Shown: in pieces, positions 1 to 7,221 of the stretch
Layout: the number at the start of each line of letters is the position of its first letter
Numbering within the stretch: position 1 is the first letter of the stretch
From: JAVJUS01 sp040220455
Lineage (GTDB): Bacteria > Pseudomonadota > Alphaproteobacteria > DSM-16000 > Inquilinaceae
Direction of reading: 5' to 3'
DNA: 36,853 nucleotides
NCBI GenBank assembly: GCA_040220455.1
Contig: JAVJUS010000020.1
Location: forward strand, 1 to 36,853
Notes under the pieces: generated by a model
Seen by the model: the letters and a program-made list of their open reading frames with translations, nothing else
Database searches by the model: none
Told to the model about the DNA's origin: nothing
Position numbers and translations under genes: made by a program

Positions 1-99
1 CGCCGGGGCCGGGGTGGTGGTGGCGTCCGTGGGGGGGGTGGGGGGGGGTCGGGGGGTGGGGCGCGGCCCCCCCGCCGCCCCCCCCCCCACGCCCCGGCC
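1..99. other. G-run then C-run low-complexity tract
   Basis: No gene is seen here. Runs of 8, 9, 6 and 4 G separated by 1-2 bases occupy 31-61, and are followed at 67-97 by C runs (7 and 11 C). The two halves can pair as a long GC hairpin, and the G half alone fits the pattern of an intramolecular G-quadruplex. It lies just downstream of the stop codon of the binding-protein gene on the minus strand, so it could act as a terminator or roadblock. Homopolymers of this kind are also a common place for assembly or base-calling errors. Confidence 0.5.
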
Positions 100-1245
100 T
101 CAGAAGCCGCTCTCGATGCGGCCGAACTGCTCCGACCATTCCGCCTCGTTGCCGTTCCAGTAGGCCGGATCGGCGAAGGTCAGGTCGGTGAGCGTGCCTT
201 CGGGATCGAAGGCCGGCAGGGTCGGGATCTTCTCGCCCAGGTCGACCTTGGTCGGGTCGAGCGAGGGCGGATAGTTCTGGCCCTCCGCCACGGCGATCGC
301 CACCTCGGGCTCGAGCATGAAGTTCAGGAGCTGCTCGACCTCCGCCAGCGGGCTGCCCTTCAGCACCATCAGGCATTCCTGCCAGCCGAAGACGCCCGGC
401 GGGTTGTAGTAGCCGATGTCGTTGCCCTCCTGCTGGAGCGCGGCGATCCGGCCCGACCAGCCCTCGGTGACCACGATCTCGCCCTCGGCCAGCAGGCTCA
501 TAAGTTCCGCGCCCGAGGTCCAATACTTGAGCAGCCCGTCGCGATGGGTGCGCAGGGCGTCCCAGACCGCGTCCATGTCCTGGATGTCGTTGGGCGACTG
601 GCCGGTCTGGAGCGCGGCGTACCAGATGCGCGTGCGCCAGTCGTTCCACCCGCCGATCCGGCCGGCATAGGCCTCGTCGATCAAGATGTTCGCGCCCTTC
701 TCGCGCATCTCGTCGTCGGAGATGACCGAGCGGTTGTAGGCCAGACCCGTCGTGCCGTAGTCGTAGGGCACGCAGGACAGGTTGCCGTCGGTGAGCTGGC
801 GGTAGGGCTCGATCAGGGTCTGCATGACGTATTGCAGGTTCGGGATGTTCGACTCGTCGAGCACCACGTCCAGGTCGAGATTGACGTAGCGGGCGTAGTC
901 GAACAGGCCCGAGGCGTGGAACACGTTGAACGAGCCCGGCTGGCTCGCCCGCACGCGGGTCAGGAACTCGTCGCCCGAGCCGAAGGTGCCGTCGACCACC
1001 TCGATGCCGGTCGCCTCGGTGTAGGGATCGAAGGCGTATTGCCGGAACGCCTCGGAGACCACGCCGCCCCAGCCGTCGAAGCGGACGGACTCGACGTCCT
1101 GGGCCCACGCCCGGCGGCCGAACGGCCCGCCGACGAGCCCGGCCGCCGCGCCGGCGGTGCCGAGCAGGGCCAGGAAGGTGCGCCGGTCGAGATCGCCGTT
1201 GCGGTAGCGATCCAGAAGCCGGTGATAGCGTGTCGTGCTGTCCAT
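100..1245 (-). CDS. PotD-like ABC transporter substrate-binding protein
   Basis: Periplasmic binding protein (381 aa) of the spermidine/putrescine type, expected to deliver a polyamine- or opine-like solute to the two permeases encoded just upstream. The N-terminus carries a twin-arginine signal: DRRTFLALLG at residues 20-29, an Ala/Gly-rich hydrophobic stretch, and a likely cleavage after AWA near residue 48. The mature part has the family signature VPYDYGTTGLAYN (PotD proteins have VPYFWGTTG at this place). The start ATG is chosen because GGAGG lies about 8 bases upstream and the signal peptide begins there; the frame stays open further upstream only as a GC-rich shadow of the permease gene. 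Third gene of a minus-strand operon. No ATPase is visible; it may lie left of the window. The substrate cannot be read from sequence. Confidence 0.9.
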   Translation of the reverse strand: MDSTTRYHRLLDRYRNGDLDRRTFLALLGTAGAAAGLVGGPFGRRAWAQDVESVRFDGWGGVVSEAFRQYAFDPYTEATGIEVVDGTFGSGDEFLTRVRASQPGSFNVFHASGLFDYARYVNLDLDVVLDESNIPNLQYVMQTLIEPYRQLTDGNLSCVPYDYGTTGLAYNRSVISDDEMREKGANILIDEAYAGRIGGWNDWRTRIWYAALQTGQSPNDIQDMDAVWDALRTHRDGLLKYWTSGAELMSLLAEGEIVVTEGWSGRIAALQQEGNDIGYYNPPGVFGWQECLMVLKGSPLAEVEQLLNFMLEPEVAIAVAEGQNYPPSLDPTKVDLGEKIPTLPAFDPEGTLTDLTFADPAYWNGNEAEWSEQFGRIESGF

Positions 1246-1319
1246 GATCGTGAAGCCTCCTCTCTCTGGTCGTGGCCGGCGTCTCCCGGCCTTGTCGCGA
1301 TCGGCCCCGCCCGGTCCGC

Positions 1320-2108
1320 TCAGCCACCCCCCTTGGCGAACCGGCGGGCCAGCGCCCCGGCGATCAGCGGCAGGGCCACGGTGATGACGATCATCACCGT
1401 GCCCAGGGCGTTGATCTCCGGGCTGATGGAGTTGCGCAGCATGGCGAAGATCTGGGTCGGCACGGTCTCGGTCCCGGCCGGCTTCCAGAAGAGGGTCGCC
1501 GTGATGTCGTCGAAGCTGATGGTGAAGGCGAACAGCGTGCCGGCGAAGACGGCCGGCATCAGCAGCGGGAAGGTGATCTGGAAGAAGGTCTGCACCGGCC
1601 CGGCGCCCAGGCTCATCGCCGCTTCCTCGTAGTCGCGCCGGATGCCGACGAGGCGCGCCTGGACGACGAGGACGACGAAGGGCAGCGTGATCAGCACATG
1701 GCCCATCAGCAGCAGCACGAAGCTGCGGGGCACCGCGGCCCAGCGCATGAACAGCAGCAGCGCCACGCCCAGCACCACCTCCGGCACCAGGATCGGCGCC
1801 ACCAGGAGGGTGTTGATCAGCTCCTTGCCGCGGAAGGCGTAACGGACCAGAGCGAGCGAGGCGAGGATGCCGATCGTCGTCGACAGGATCGCCGTCAGCG
1901 CGCCCAGCAGCATCGAGGTGCGGAAGGCCCGCACGATGGCGTCGTTCTCGTAGAGCTCGACGAACCAGCGCAGGCTGATCCCCTCCATCGGGAAGCTGCC
2001 GAACTGGCTGGAATTGAAGGACAGCAACACGACGACCGCGACCGGCACGAACATGAACAGGTAGACCGCGATCGTGTAGGCGCGGATCAGGCTCCACCCG
2101 GTCAGCAT
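1320..2108 (-). CDS. PotC-like ABC transporter permease
   Basis: Inner-membrane permease (262 aa) of the PotC/CysW-like binding-protein-dependent class, partner of the permease encoded next to it. About six hydrophobic segments are visible, the first at residues 8-30 (IAVYLFMFVPVAVVVLLSF). The cytoplasmic EAA loop that docks to the ATPase reads EEAAMSLGAGPVQTFFQITFP. I place the start at MLTGW because GGAGGGG precedes it at good spacing; an in-frame upstream extension is rich in Arg and overlaps the preceding gene. There are 22 bases to the upstream permease stop and 74 to the downstream binding protein, consistent with one transcript. Confidence 0.9.
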   Translation of the reverse strand: MLTGWSLIRAYTIAVYLFMFVPVAVVVLLSFNSSQFGSFPMEGISLRWFVELYENDAIVRAFRTSMLLGALTAILSTTIGILASLALVRYAFRGKELINTLLVAPILVPEVVLGVALLLFMRWAAVPRSFVLLLMGHVLITLPFVVLVVQARLVGIRRDYEEAAMSLGAGPVQTFFQITFPLLMPAVFAGTLFAFTISFDDITATLFWKPAGTETVPTQIFAMLRNSISPEINALGTVMIVITVALPLIAGALARRFAKGGG

Positions 2109-2130
2109 GCCCGCCCCTCCCCGCGCCCGG

Positions 2131-3054
2131 TCACGAGAGGCTCTTGTAGATCTGGCCAAGGCCGAGGAACCGGTTGTAGGCCAGCACCACGGCGCCCAGC
2201 AGGACCAGGAGCACGATCGACAGCGCCGAGCCGAGCGGCCAGTTCAATTGCGTGATGATCGCGCTGTAGATCAGGTTGGCGAACATCAGGTCGCCCGGCC
2301 CGCCCAGGATCAGCGGCGTGATGTAGGTCCCCGCCCCCAGCACGAAGCACAGCAGCGAGCCGGCCGCCAACCCGGGCAGCGACAGCGGCAGCGTGACCTC
2401 GCGGAACGCCTGCCAGTTGTTGCAGCCCAGCGTGCGCGCCGCGTCGATCAGCGTGCGGTCGATGCCCTCCAGGCTGACGTAGATGTTCAGGATCATGAAG
2501 GGCAGCAGGAAGTGCGCCAGGCCAAGCACGACCGTCGTCTGGTTGTAGAGCATCCGCAACGGCTCGTCGGTGATCCCGACCAGCATCAGCACCTGGTTGA
2601 CCGCGCCGGAGACGCCCAGGATGTTGATCCAGCTCAGCGTGCGGATGATGTAGCTGATCCAGAAGGGCAGCATCAGCAGCAGCAGCAGCAGCGCCCGGTG
2701 CGGGAACCGGGTCATCGCCAGGAAATAGGCCGGCACGTAGCCGAGCGCCGCGCACAGCAGCACCGTCGCCCCGGCGATCTTCAGCGTCTGCCACAGGATC
2801 GCGCGGTAGAACGGGTCGAACAGGACCTTTTGCCAGTTCGCCGTGTCGAAGGCCGGGATGTCGCCGCTCGCCGATCGCAGCCAGAACGAATAGACGACGA
2901 CGAAACCGACCGGCACGACCAGCAGCAGCGCCACCGACACCAGCGCCGGCGACATCAGCAGCCACGGCCGCGCCGCCTGCGGGACCTTTGCGGCCCCCTG
3001 GGCGTCCCGGGGCGCCGCCGCCCCGGTCGTCGTCTGCGCCGCCGTCTCGGCCAC
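2131..3054 (-). CDS. PotB-like ABC transporter permease
   Basis: First gene of the minus-strand transporter operon; inner-membrane permease (307 aa) forming a heterodimer with the next gene product. Six hydrophobic segments follow a soluble, Ala/Thr-rich N-terminus; the motifs SPALVSVALLLVVPVGF (first membrane helix) and TLGCNNWQAFREVTLPLSLPG (EAA loop) are typical of PotB/PotH-type permeases. No ATG sits at the N-terminus. I chose the GTG at 3052-3054 because GGAGG lies about 9 bases upstream; a longer GTG start at 3121-3123 (330 aa) is possible but has no visible ribosome-binding site. The divergent LysR gene starts about 150 bases away and is the likely regulator. Confidence 0.87.
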   Translation of the reverse strand: MAETAAQTTTGAAAPRDAQGAAKVPQAARPWLLMSPALVSVALLLVVPVGFVVVYSFWLRSASGDIPAFDTANWQKVLFDPFYRAILWQTLKIAGATVLLCAALGYVPAYFLAMTRFPHRALLLLLLMLPFWISYIIRTLSWINILGVSGAVNQVLMLVGITDEPLRMLYNQTTVVLGLAHFLLPFMILNIYVSLEGIDRTLIDAARTLGCNNWQAFREVTLPLSLPGLAAGSLLCFVLGAGTYITPLILGGPGDLMFANLIYSAIITQLNWPLGSALSIVLLVLLGAVVLAYNRFLGLGQIYKSLS

Positions 3055-3206
3055 CGTCGCGCCGCCTCCCGCTCCGTCTCGGCCGGGCCCCGTCCCAGGG
3101 CGCCGGACCACCGATGCGTTCACTTTACGCGCGCCGCTTGCACATAACGCAAATAGATATCAACAATAGCCGGCATCATCCCTGTCTATGTCGCGTATCC
3201 CTGGCC
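3055..3206. promoter_or_regulatory. Divergent promoter region, transporter operon / LysR gene
   Basis: Spacer between two divergent genes. Its middle (about 3136-3185) is clearly AT-richer than the surroundings, with a block reading caaatagatatcaacaatag, the kind of region where LysR-type regulators bind and where both promoters should lie. I see no convincing -35/-10 pair and cannot define a T-N11-A operator with certainty. Confidence 0.35.
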
Positions 3207-4211
3207 ATGACCCTTCGCGAGCCGCCCGCGTCAGCCCCGCCCCATCCGGCCCCCGACCCGGCGACCGAGAAGCTGGCGCGGGCGCTCGACTGGAATCTCC
3301 TGCGCACCTTCGTCGTCATCGTCGACGAGGGCGGAATCACCAGCGCGGCCCGCCGGCTGCTGCTGCGCCAGCCCACCGTGTCGACGGCGCTCAAGCGCCT
3401 GGAGACCCAGCTCGGCCGGCGGCTGATCGAGCGCGGCGGCGGGCGGTTCGCCCTGACCGCGGCGGGCGAGCTGCTCTACCGGGAATGCGTCGAGATCTCC
3501 GGCAGCATCTGGCGCCTGACCACCGTGGTGCGCGAGGTGCCGGAGGAAATCTCCGGCCACGTGACGATCGCCATGGCGAGCCATGTGGTCTGCCCGCCCT
3601 TCGACGACGCGCTGGCCGAATTCCACCGCCGCCACCCGCGCGCGACCCTGTCGATCGAGGTCGCGACGTCGGCCGACGTGGCACGCCAGGTCATCCAGAA
3701 GCGGGCGAGCTTCGGCGTCGCGCTGGTCCACGAGCGCCAGCCCGCGCTCGCCTACCGGCAGATGTTCCGGGAGCATTTCGGCTTCTTCTGCGGGCCGCGC
3801 CATCGCCTGTTCGGCCGGAAGGGGCTGAGCCTCGCCGACCTCAGGGAGGAGAGCTTCGTCTCCTTCAAGACCGACCGGCTGACCGACGCGCTGAGGCCCG
3901 TCGCCCTGGTGCGGGCGCGCGAGGCGATCGACGACCGCATCGTCGGCACGTCGTCCCACCTGGAGGAGGTCCGGCGCATGATCATCGCCGGGCTCGGCAT
4001 CGGGCCGCTGCCGATCCACGTGGTCGAGCGCGACGTCGCCGACGGCCTGCTCTGGCGCCTGCCGCCCCACGAGGAGCCGCCGGCGATCGACATCTTCCTG
4101 GTCTGCCACCCGCGCGCCCAACTCAACCGAGCCGAACGCGCCCTGCTGGCGATCCTGGAGGCGCGGCTGGACGCCCTGCCCATGGACAGGCGAACCTATC
4201 CGGCCCCGTAG
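3207..4211 (+). CDS. LysR-family transcriptional regulator
   Basis: DNA-binding regulator (334 aa), the usual LTTR length. A winged helix-turn-helix spans roughly residues 30-90: LRTFVVIVDEGGITSAARRL, then QPTVSTALKRLETQLGRRL, the classic LysR recognition helix and wing. The remainder is the periplasmic-binding-protein-like effector domain. The start ATG was taken because it leaves a short Pro-rich leader before the domain; the open frame continues upstream through the divergent promoter region, which is unlikely to be translated. Being divergent from the PotB/C/D-type transporter, it most likely controls it, with the transported solute or a metabolite as inducer (inference). Confidence 0.88.
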   Translation: MTLREPPASAPPHPAPDPATEKLARALDWNLLRTFVVIVDEGGITSAARRLLLRQPTVSTALKRLETQLGRRLIERGGGRFALTAAGELLYRECVEISGSIWRLTTVVREVPEEISGHVTIAMASHVVCPPFDDALAEFHRRHPRATLSIEVATSADVARQVIQKRASFGVALVHERQPALAYRQMFREHFGFFCGPRHRLFGRKGLSLADLREESFVSFKTDRLTDALRPVALVRAREAIDDRIVGTSSHLEEVRRMIIAGLGIGPLPIHVVERDVADGLLWRLPPHEEPPAIDIFLVCHPRAQLNRAERALLAILEARLDALPMDRRTYPAP

Positions 4212-4220
4212 CGGCGGGAC

Positions 4221-4294
4221 GTTGCGCACCGCTGCGCGGTGGGCAACCCACGCATCCATCGTAGGTCGCCCACGGCCGCCAGGCCGTGCGCGAC
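4221..4294. repeat. Two-hairpin GTAGGT palindromic repeat, copy 1
   Basis: Two imperfect hairpins lie side by side. The first has arms 4221-4232 and 4236-4247 (12 bp with one mismatch, 3-base loop). The second has arms 4265-4277 and 4282-4294 (13 bp with one mismatch, loop gcca) and is led by GTAGGT at 4261-4266. The second hairpin is nearly identical, in reverse orientation, to one at 15714-15743. It lies just after the LysR stop codon. Confidence 0.75.
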
Positions 4295-4361
4295 GGCCCC
4301 GGCTGCGGGGCCTGCGTCGCGCCGTAAGAGGAATTCCGTCTCCGCCCCCTCCTCCTGCGTC

Positions 4362-4488
4362 CCCTCTCCCGGCGGGAGAGGGACAGGGTGAGGGGGTCCG
4401 GGCCTCCGAACGATGCCCTGCCGCCCGTACGCCCTCACCCTCCCACGACCTGTCGGTCGCGGGTCCCTCCCTCTCCCCCGGGAGAGGG
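4362..4488. repeat. CCCTCTCCC/GGGAGAGGG inverted palindrome pair
   Basis: Two perfect 9-bp palindromes flank a centre: arms 4362-4370/4374-4382 and 4469-4477/4480-4488. Inside them AGGGTGAGGG (4385-4394) is matched by CCCTCACCCT (4433-4442), so the whole block reads as one large inverted repeat. This resembles a dispersed intergenic element common in GC-rich proteobacterial genomes. With the neighbouring GTAGGT repeat it fills most of the 444-base spacer 4212-4655; the remaining part (4489-4655) shows nothing I recognise except the region just before the next gene, which must hold its promoter. Confidence 0.65.
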
Positions 4489-4655
4489 TCGTTCTTCGCG
4501 CCCCCTTTGGCGGCGATAACCGTATGCGCGCCGTCGAAAGCCACTGGCGGCCACGGGACCGCCCTGCCCGCTTGCCCGGCGCGGGCGTTCCGGGCGACAG
4601 TGCGGCCCCGGCACGTACAACGAAAAGCCATACCGAACGGGAGAGCCGCGTCGTC

Positions 4656-5846
4656 ATGAACAAGCCCCTGCTCGCCGCCGCGGCGGCCGCCGCCCTGGCT
4701 GCCGCGCCGATCGCCGCGATCTCGTCGCCCGCCGACGCTGCCGACGAGATCCGCATCGGCATGATCACCACCCTGTCCGGCCCGGGCTCGGGGCTGGGCA
4801 TCGACATTCGCGACGGCTTCCTGCTCGGCCTCGAGCATGTCGGCGGCGGGCTCGGCGGTCTCGCGACCGTGGTCGTCGAGGGCGACGACCAGCGCGAGCC
4901 CGACATCGCGGTCCAGCTCGCCGAGCGCATGGTCGAGCGCGACCAGGTCGACGTCGTCACCGGCATCGTCTGGTCGAACCTGGCTTTGGCCGTCGCGCCG
5001 CGGCTGTTCCGCAACGAGGTGCTGTTCGTCAGCCCGAACGCCGGCCCGTCGATCCTGGCGGGGGAACGCTGCGACCCGCATTTCTTCAACGTGGCCTGGC
5101 AGAACGACAACAACCACGAGGCCATGGGCAAGCACGTCGCCGATGCCGGCTACGAGAGCGCGTTCATCCTGGCGCCGAACTACCCGGCGGGCCAGGACGC
5201 GCTGGCCGGCTTCAAGCGCTTCTACGACGGCGAGATCGCGGGCGAGGTCTACACCCAGCTCGGTCAGCAGGACTATGCCGCCGAGATCGCCCGGATCCAG
5301 TCGGCCGACCCCTCGTCGGTCTACTTCTTCCTGCCCGGCGGCATGGGCATCAACTTCATCAAGCAGTACGACCAGGCAGGGCTGAAGGACCGGATCCCGA
5401 TGTTCGGGCCCGCCTTCTCCTTCAGCCAGGACATCCTGCCGGCGGTCGGCGACAGCGCGCTCGGCGTCGCCAACACCGCGCAATGGAGCCCGGATCTCGA
5501 CAACGACGCCAATGCCCGCTTCGTCGCGGCATTCGAGGAGGCATACGGCCGCGTCCCCTCGCTCTACGCCAGCCAGGGCTACGACGCCGCCCTGCTGCTC
5601 GACGCGGCGGTCGAGGCCGTGGACGGCGCGATCGAGGACACCGAGGCCTTCATCGCGGCGCTGGAGACGGCGGAGTTCGACTCCGTGCGCGGGCCGTTCC
5701 GCTTCAACACCAACCACTTCCCGATCCAGAACTACTACCTGCGCGAGGTGGTGGCCCGGGACGACGGCACGCTGACCAACCGCGTCGTCGCCACCATCTT
5801 CGAGGACCATGGCGACGCCTACGCCGCCGACTGCCCCATGGAGTGA
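4656..5846 (+). CDS. Branched-chain-amino-acid-type ABC transporter binding protein
   Basis: Periplasmic ligand-binding protein (396 aa) of the LivJ/LivK type I fold family. A Sec signal peptide covers about residues 1-29 (a long Ala-rich hydrophobic core after MNKPLL, cleavage near ADA-ADEI). The mature start EIRIGMITTLSGPGSGLG is the family hallmark. It feeds the permease and ATPase genes downstream at 6301-9835. Family members transport Leu/Ile/Val but also amides, urea, aromatic acids and others, so the ligand is open. The chosen ATG begins the signal peptide; the upstream open frame runs through the repeat region and is not believable. A strong hairpin follows 19 bases after the stop. 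Confidence 0.9.
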   Translation: MNKPLLAAAAAAALAAAPIAAISSPADAADEIRIGMITTLSGPGSGLGIDIRDGFLLGLEHVGGGLGGLATVVVEGDDQREPDIAVQLAERMVERDQVDVVTGIVWSNLALAVAPRLFRNEVLFVSPNAGPSILAGERCDPHFFNVAWQNDNNHEAMGKHVADAGYESAFILAPNYPAGQDALAGFKRFYDGEIAGEVYTQLGQQDYAAEIARIQSADPSSVYFFLPGGMGINFIKQYDQAGLKDRIPMFGPAFSFSQDILPAVGDSALGVANTAQWSPDLDNDANARFVAAFEEAYGRVPSLYASQGYDAALLLDAAVEAVDGAIEDTEAFIAALETAEFDSVRGPFRFNTNHFPIQNYYLREVVARDDGTLTNRVVATIFEDHGDAYAADCPME

Positions 5847-5865
5847 GCCGAGCGGCAGCGCGCCG

Positions 5866-5895
5866 GCGTCCCCCGTCGGTCGCGACGGGGGACGC
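5866..5895 (+). terminator. 12-bp perfect GC hairpin after the binding-protein gene
   Basis: Arms 5866-5877 and 5884-5895 pair perfectly over 12 bp with a six-base loop (ggtcgc). No T-run follows, so it is more likely a transcript-stabilising or partial-attenuation hairpin than a full terminator. Such a structure after the first gene fits the need for much more binding protein than permease. Confidence 0.55.
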
Positions 5896-5992
5896 TCGCC
5901 GCCCCGTCCGCCCGATCCAGGCCATTCCGCCTTGGGGGCCCATCCTCCTGTCGCCCCGCCGCCTCTCGAAGAGTGACTACAAAGGGCCCGCC

Positions 5993-6301
5993 ATGGAAGA
6001 CGAAGAAGATTTCTGCTACATGTGCAAATATTGGCACTTTGAAATGGTTCCGCGCGATGTTGATAAGAAAGCCTTTGAATCGGAGATAGAAGAGGAGATC
6101 GATAACTTCAAGAAGGTTGGCGACGTCGTACGCGAGTGCCGTCGCTATCCGCCACACGCTGCCGACAATCTGTGGCCGAACACTGGATTCTTGAATTGGT
6201 GCGGAGAGTTTTCCATGACTCATCCGGATACTATCAGTCTTCGCTCGACCTTTGTCACCGAGGTCCTGGAACGGCACAAGACGAGCGCCGATAACGGCTG
6301 A
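5993..6301 (+). CDS. Small four-cysteine protein, AT-rich insert in liv operon
   Basis: Unnamed 102-aa protein with the pattern C8-x2-C11, CRRYPP (C49) and WCGEF (C70). I recognise this C-x2-C-K/R-F/Y-W ... CRRYPP ... WP-T ... WCGEF layout from many unannotated small bacterial proteins; four spaced Cys suggest a zinc or iron-sulfur site (inference). The middle is a charged, probably helical stretch (about 22-46, many Glu/Lys). Codon use is strikingly unlike both neighbours: A/T third positions are frequent. AAAGGG about 6 bases upstream is a possible ribosome-binding site. Its stop overlaps the livH start (TGATG), so the two should be translationally coupled. A transporter role is not evident; it may be a transferred cassette. 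Confidence 0.75.
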   Translation: MEDEEDFCYMCKYWHFEMVPRDVDKKAFESEIEEEIDNFKKVGDVVRECRRYPPHAADNLWPNTGFLNWCGEFSMTHPDTISLRSTFVTEVLERHKTSADNG

Positions 6302-7221
6302 TGGATCCCCTCCTGCTTCTCGTCCAGGCGCTCAACGGCGTCCAGCTCGGCGTCATGCTGTTCCTGATGGCGGCCGGGCTGACGCTCGTCTTCGGCATCA
6401 TGGACATGATCAATCTGGCGCACGGCTCGTTCTACATGGTCGGCGCCTACCTGACGGCGACCTTCTCGGCGGCGCTGGACAGCTTCCTGCTCGGCCTGCT
6501 CCTGGCCGTGCCGGCGGCCGCGCTGGTCGGGCTCGTGGTCGAGCGGGTGGCGCTGGCCACGCTCTACCGGCGCGATCACCTGGACCAGGTGCTGGCGACC
6601 TTCGGGCTGATCCTGTTCTTCAACGAGCTCGTGCGGATCGTCTGGGGGCCGACGGCGATCTTCCTCGACCCGCCGGAATTCCTGTCGGGCACGGTCACCC
6701 TGCCGGGCGGCGTCACCTACCCGGCGTTCCGCTTCGCGATCATCCTGGTGGGCCTGGCGGTCGCGCTGTTCCTGTGGTGGCTGATCGCGCGCACCCGGGT
6801 CGGCATGCGCATCCGCGCCGGTGCGACGAACCGGGAGACGCTGGAGGCGCTGGGCGTCGATGTCGGCCGGCTTTTCGCGCTGGTCTTCGCGCTCGGCGCG
6901 GGCCTGGCCGGGCTGGCCGGCGCCATGGCGGGACCGATCCTGGCGGTCCAGACCGGCATGGGCGAGCAGATCCTGATCCTGACCTTCGTCGTCATCGTCA
7001 TCGGCGGCATCGGCTCGATCCGCGGCGCGCTGGTCGGCGCGCTGGCGGTCGGGCTGGTCGACACCTTCGCGCGCGCCCTGCTGCCGGGGCTGTTCGGGCT
7101 GATGATGGAGCCGGCGGCGGCGGCCGGGCTGGCCGGCGCGCTCGGCTCGGTGGCGATCTACGTCCTGATGGCGGCGATCCTGGTGGTCCGCCCCCGCGGC
7201 CTGTTCCCGGCCCATGGCTGA
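6301..7221 (+). CDS. livH: Branched-chain-amino-acid ABC permease (LivH type)
   Basis: First of the two inner-membrane permeases (306 aa) of the LivHMGF-type importer. It begins with a hydrophobic segment and carries the family motifs TLVFGIMDMINLAHGSFYMVGAYL (about 30-53 of the protein) and RAGATNRETLEALGVDV in the cytoplasmic loop that contacts the ATPases. About eight hydrophobic helices are visible. The start ATG overlaps the stop of the small cysteine-rich gene by one base and there is no strong ribosome-binding site of its own, so translation probably depends on re-initiation. Its end overlaps livM by 8 bases. Confidence 0.93.
   Translation: MDPLLLLVQALNGVQLGVMLFLMAAGLTLVFGIMDMINLAHGSFYMVGAYLTATFSAALDSFLLGLLLAVPAAALVGLVVERVALATLYRRDHLDQVLATFGLILFFNELVRIVWGPTAIFLDPPEFLSGTVTLPGGVTYPAFRFAIILVGLAVALFLWWLIARTRVGMRIRAGATNRETLEALGVDVGRLFALVFALGAGLAGLAGAMAGPILAVQTGMGEQILILTFVVIVIGGIGSIRGALVGALAVGLVDTFARALLPGLFGLMMEPAAAAGLAGALGSVAIYVLMAAILVVRPRGLFPAHG

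Noticed and set aside
1246..2097. Upstream continuation of the PotD-like frame over the permease gene
   Set aside because: The stretch is low-complexity Arg/Gly/Ala; the true protein starts at 1245 with a twin-arginine signal peptide and a ribosome-binding site.
3231..5810. 859-codon open frame on the minus strand
   Set aside because: It is antisense to the LysR and binding-protein genes and to the repeat spacer; no domain is visible and composition is Arg/Asp/Val-rich as expected for a GC-rich shadow frame.
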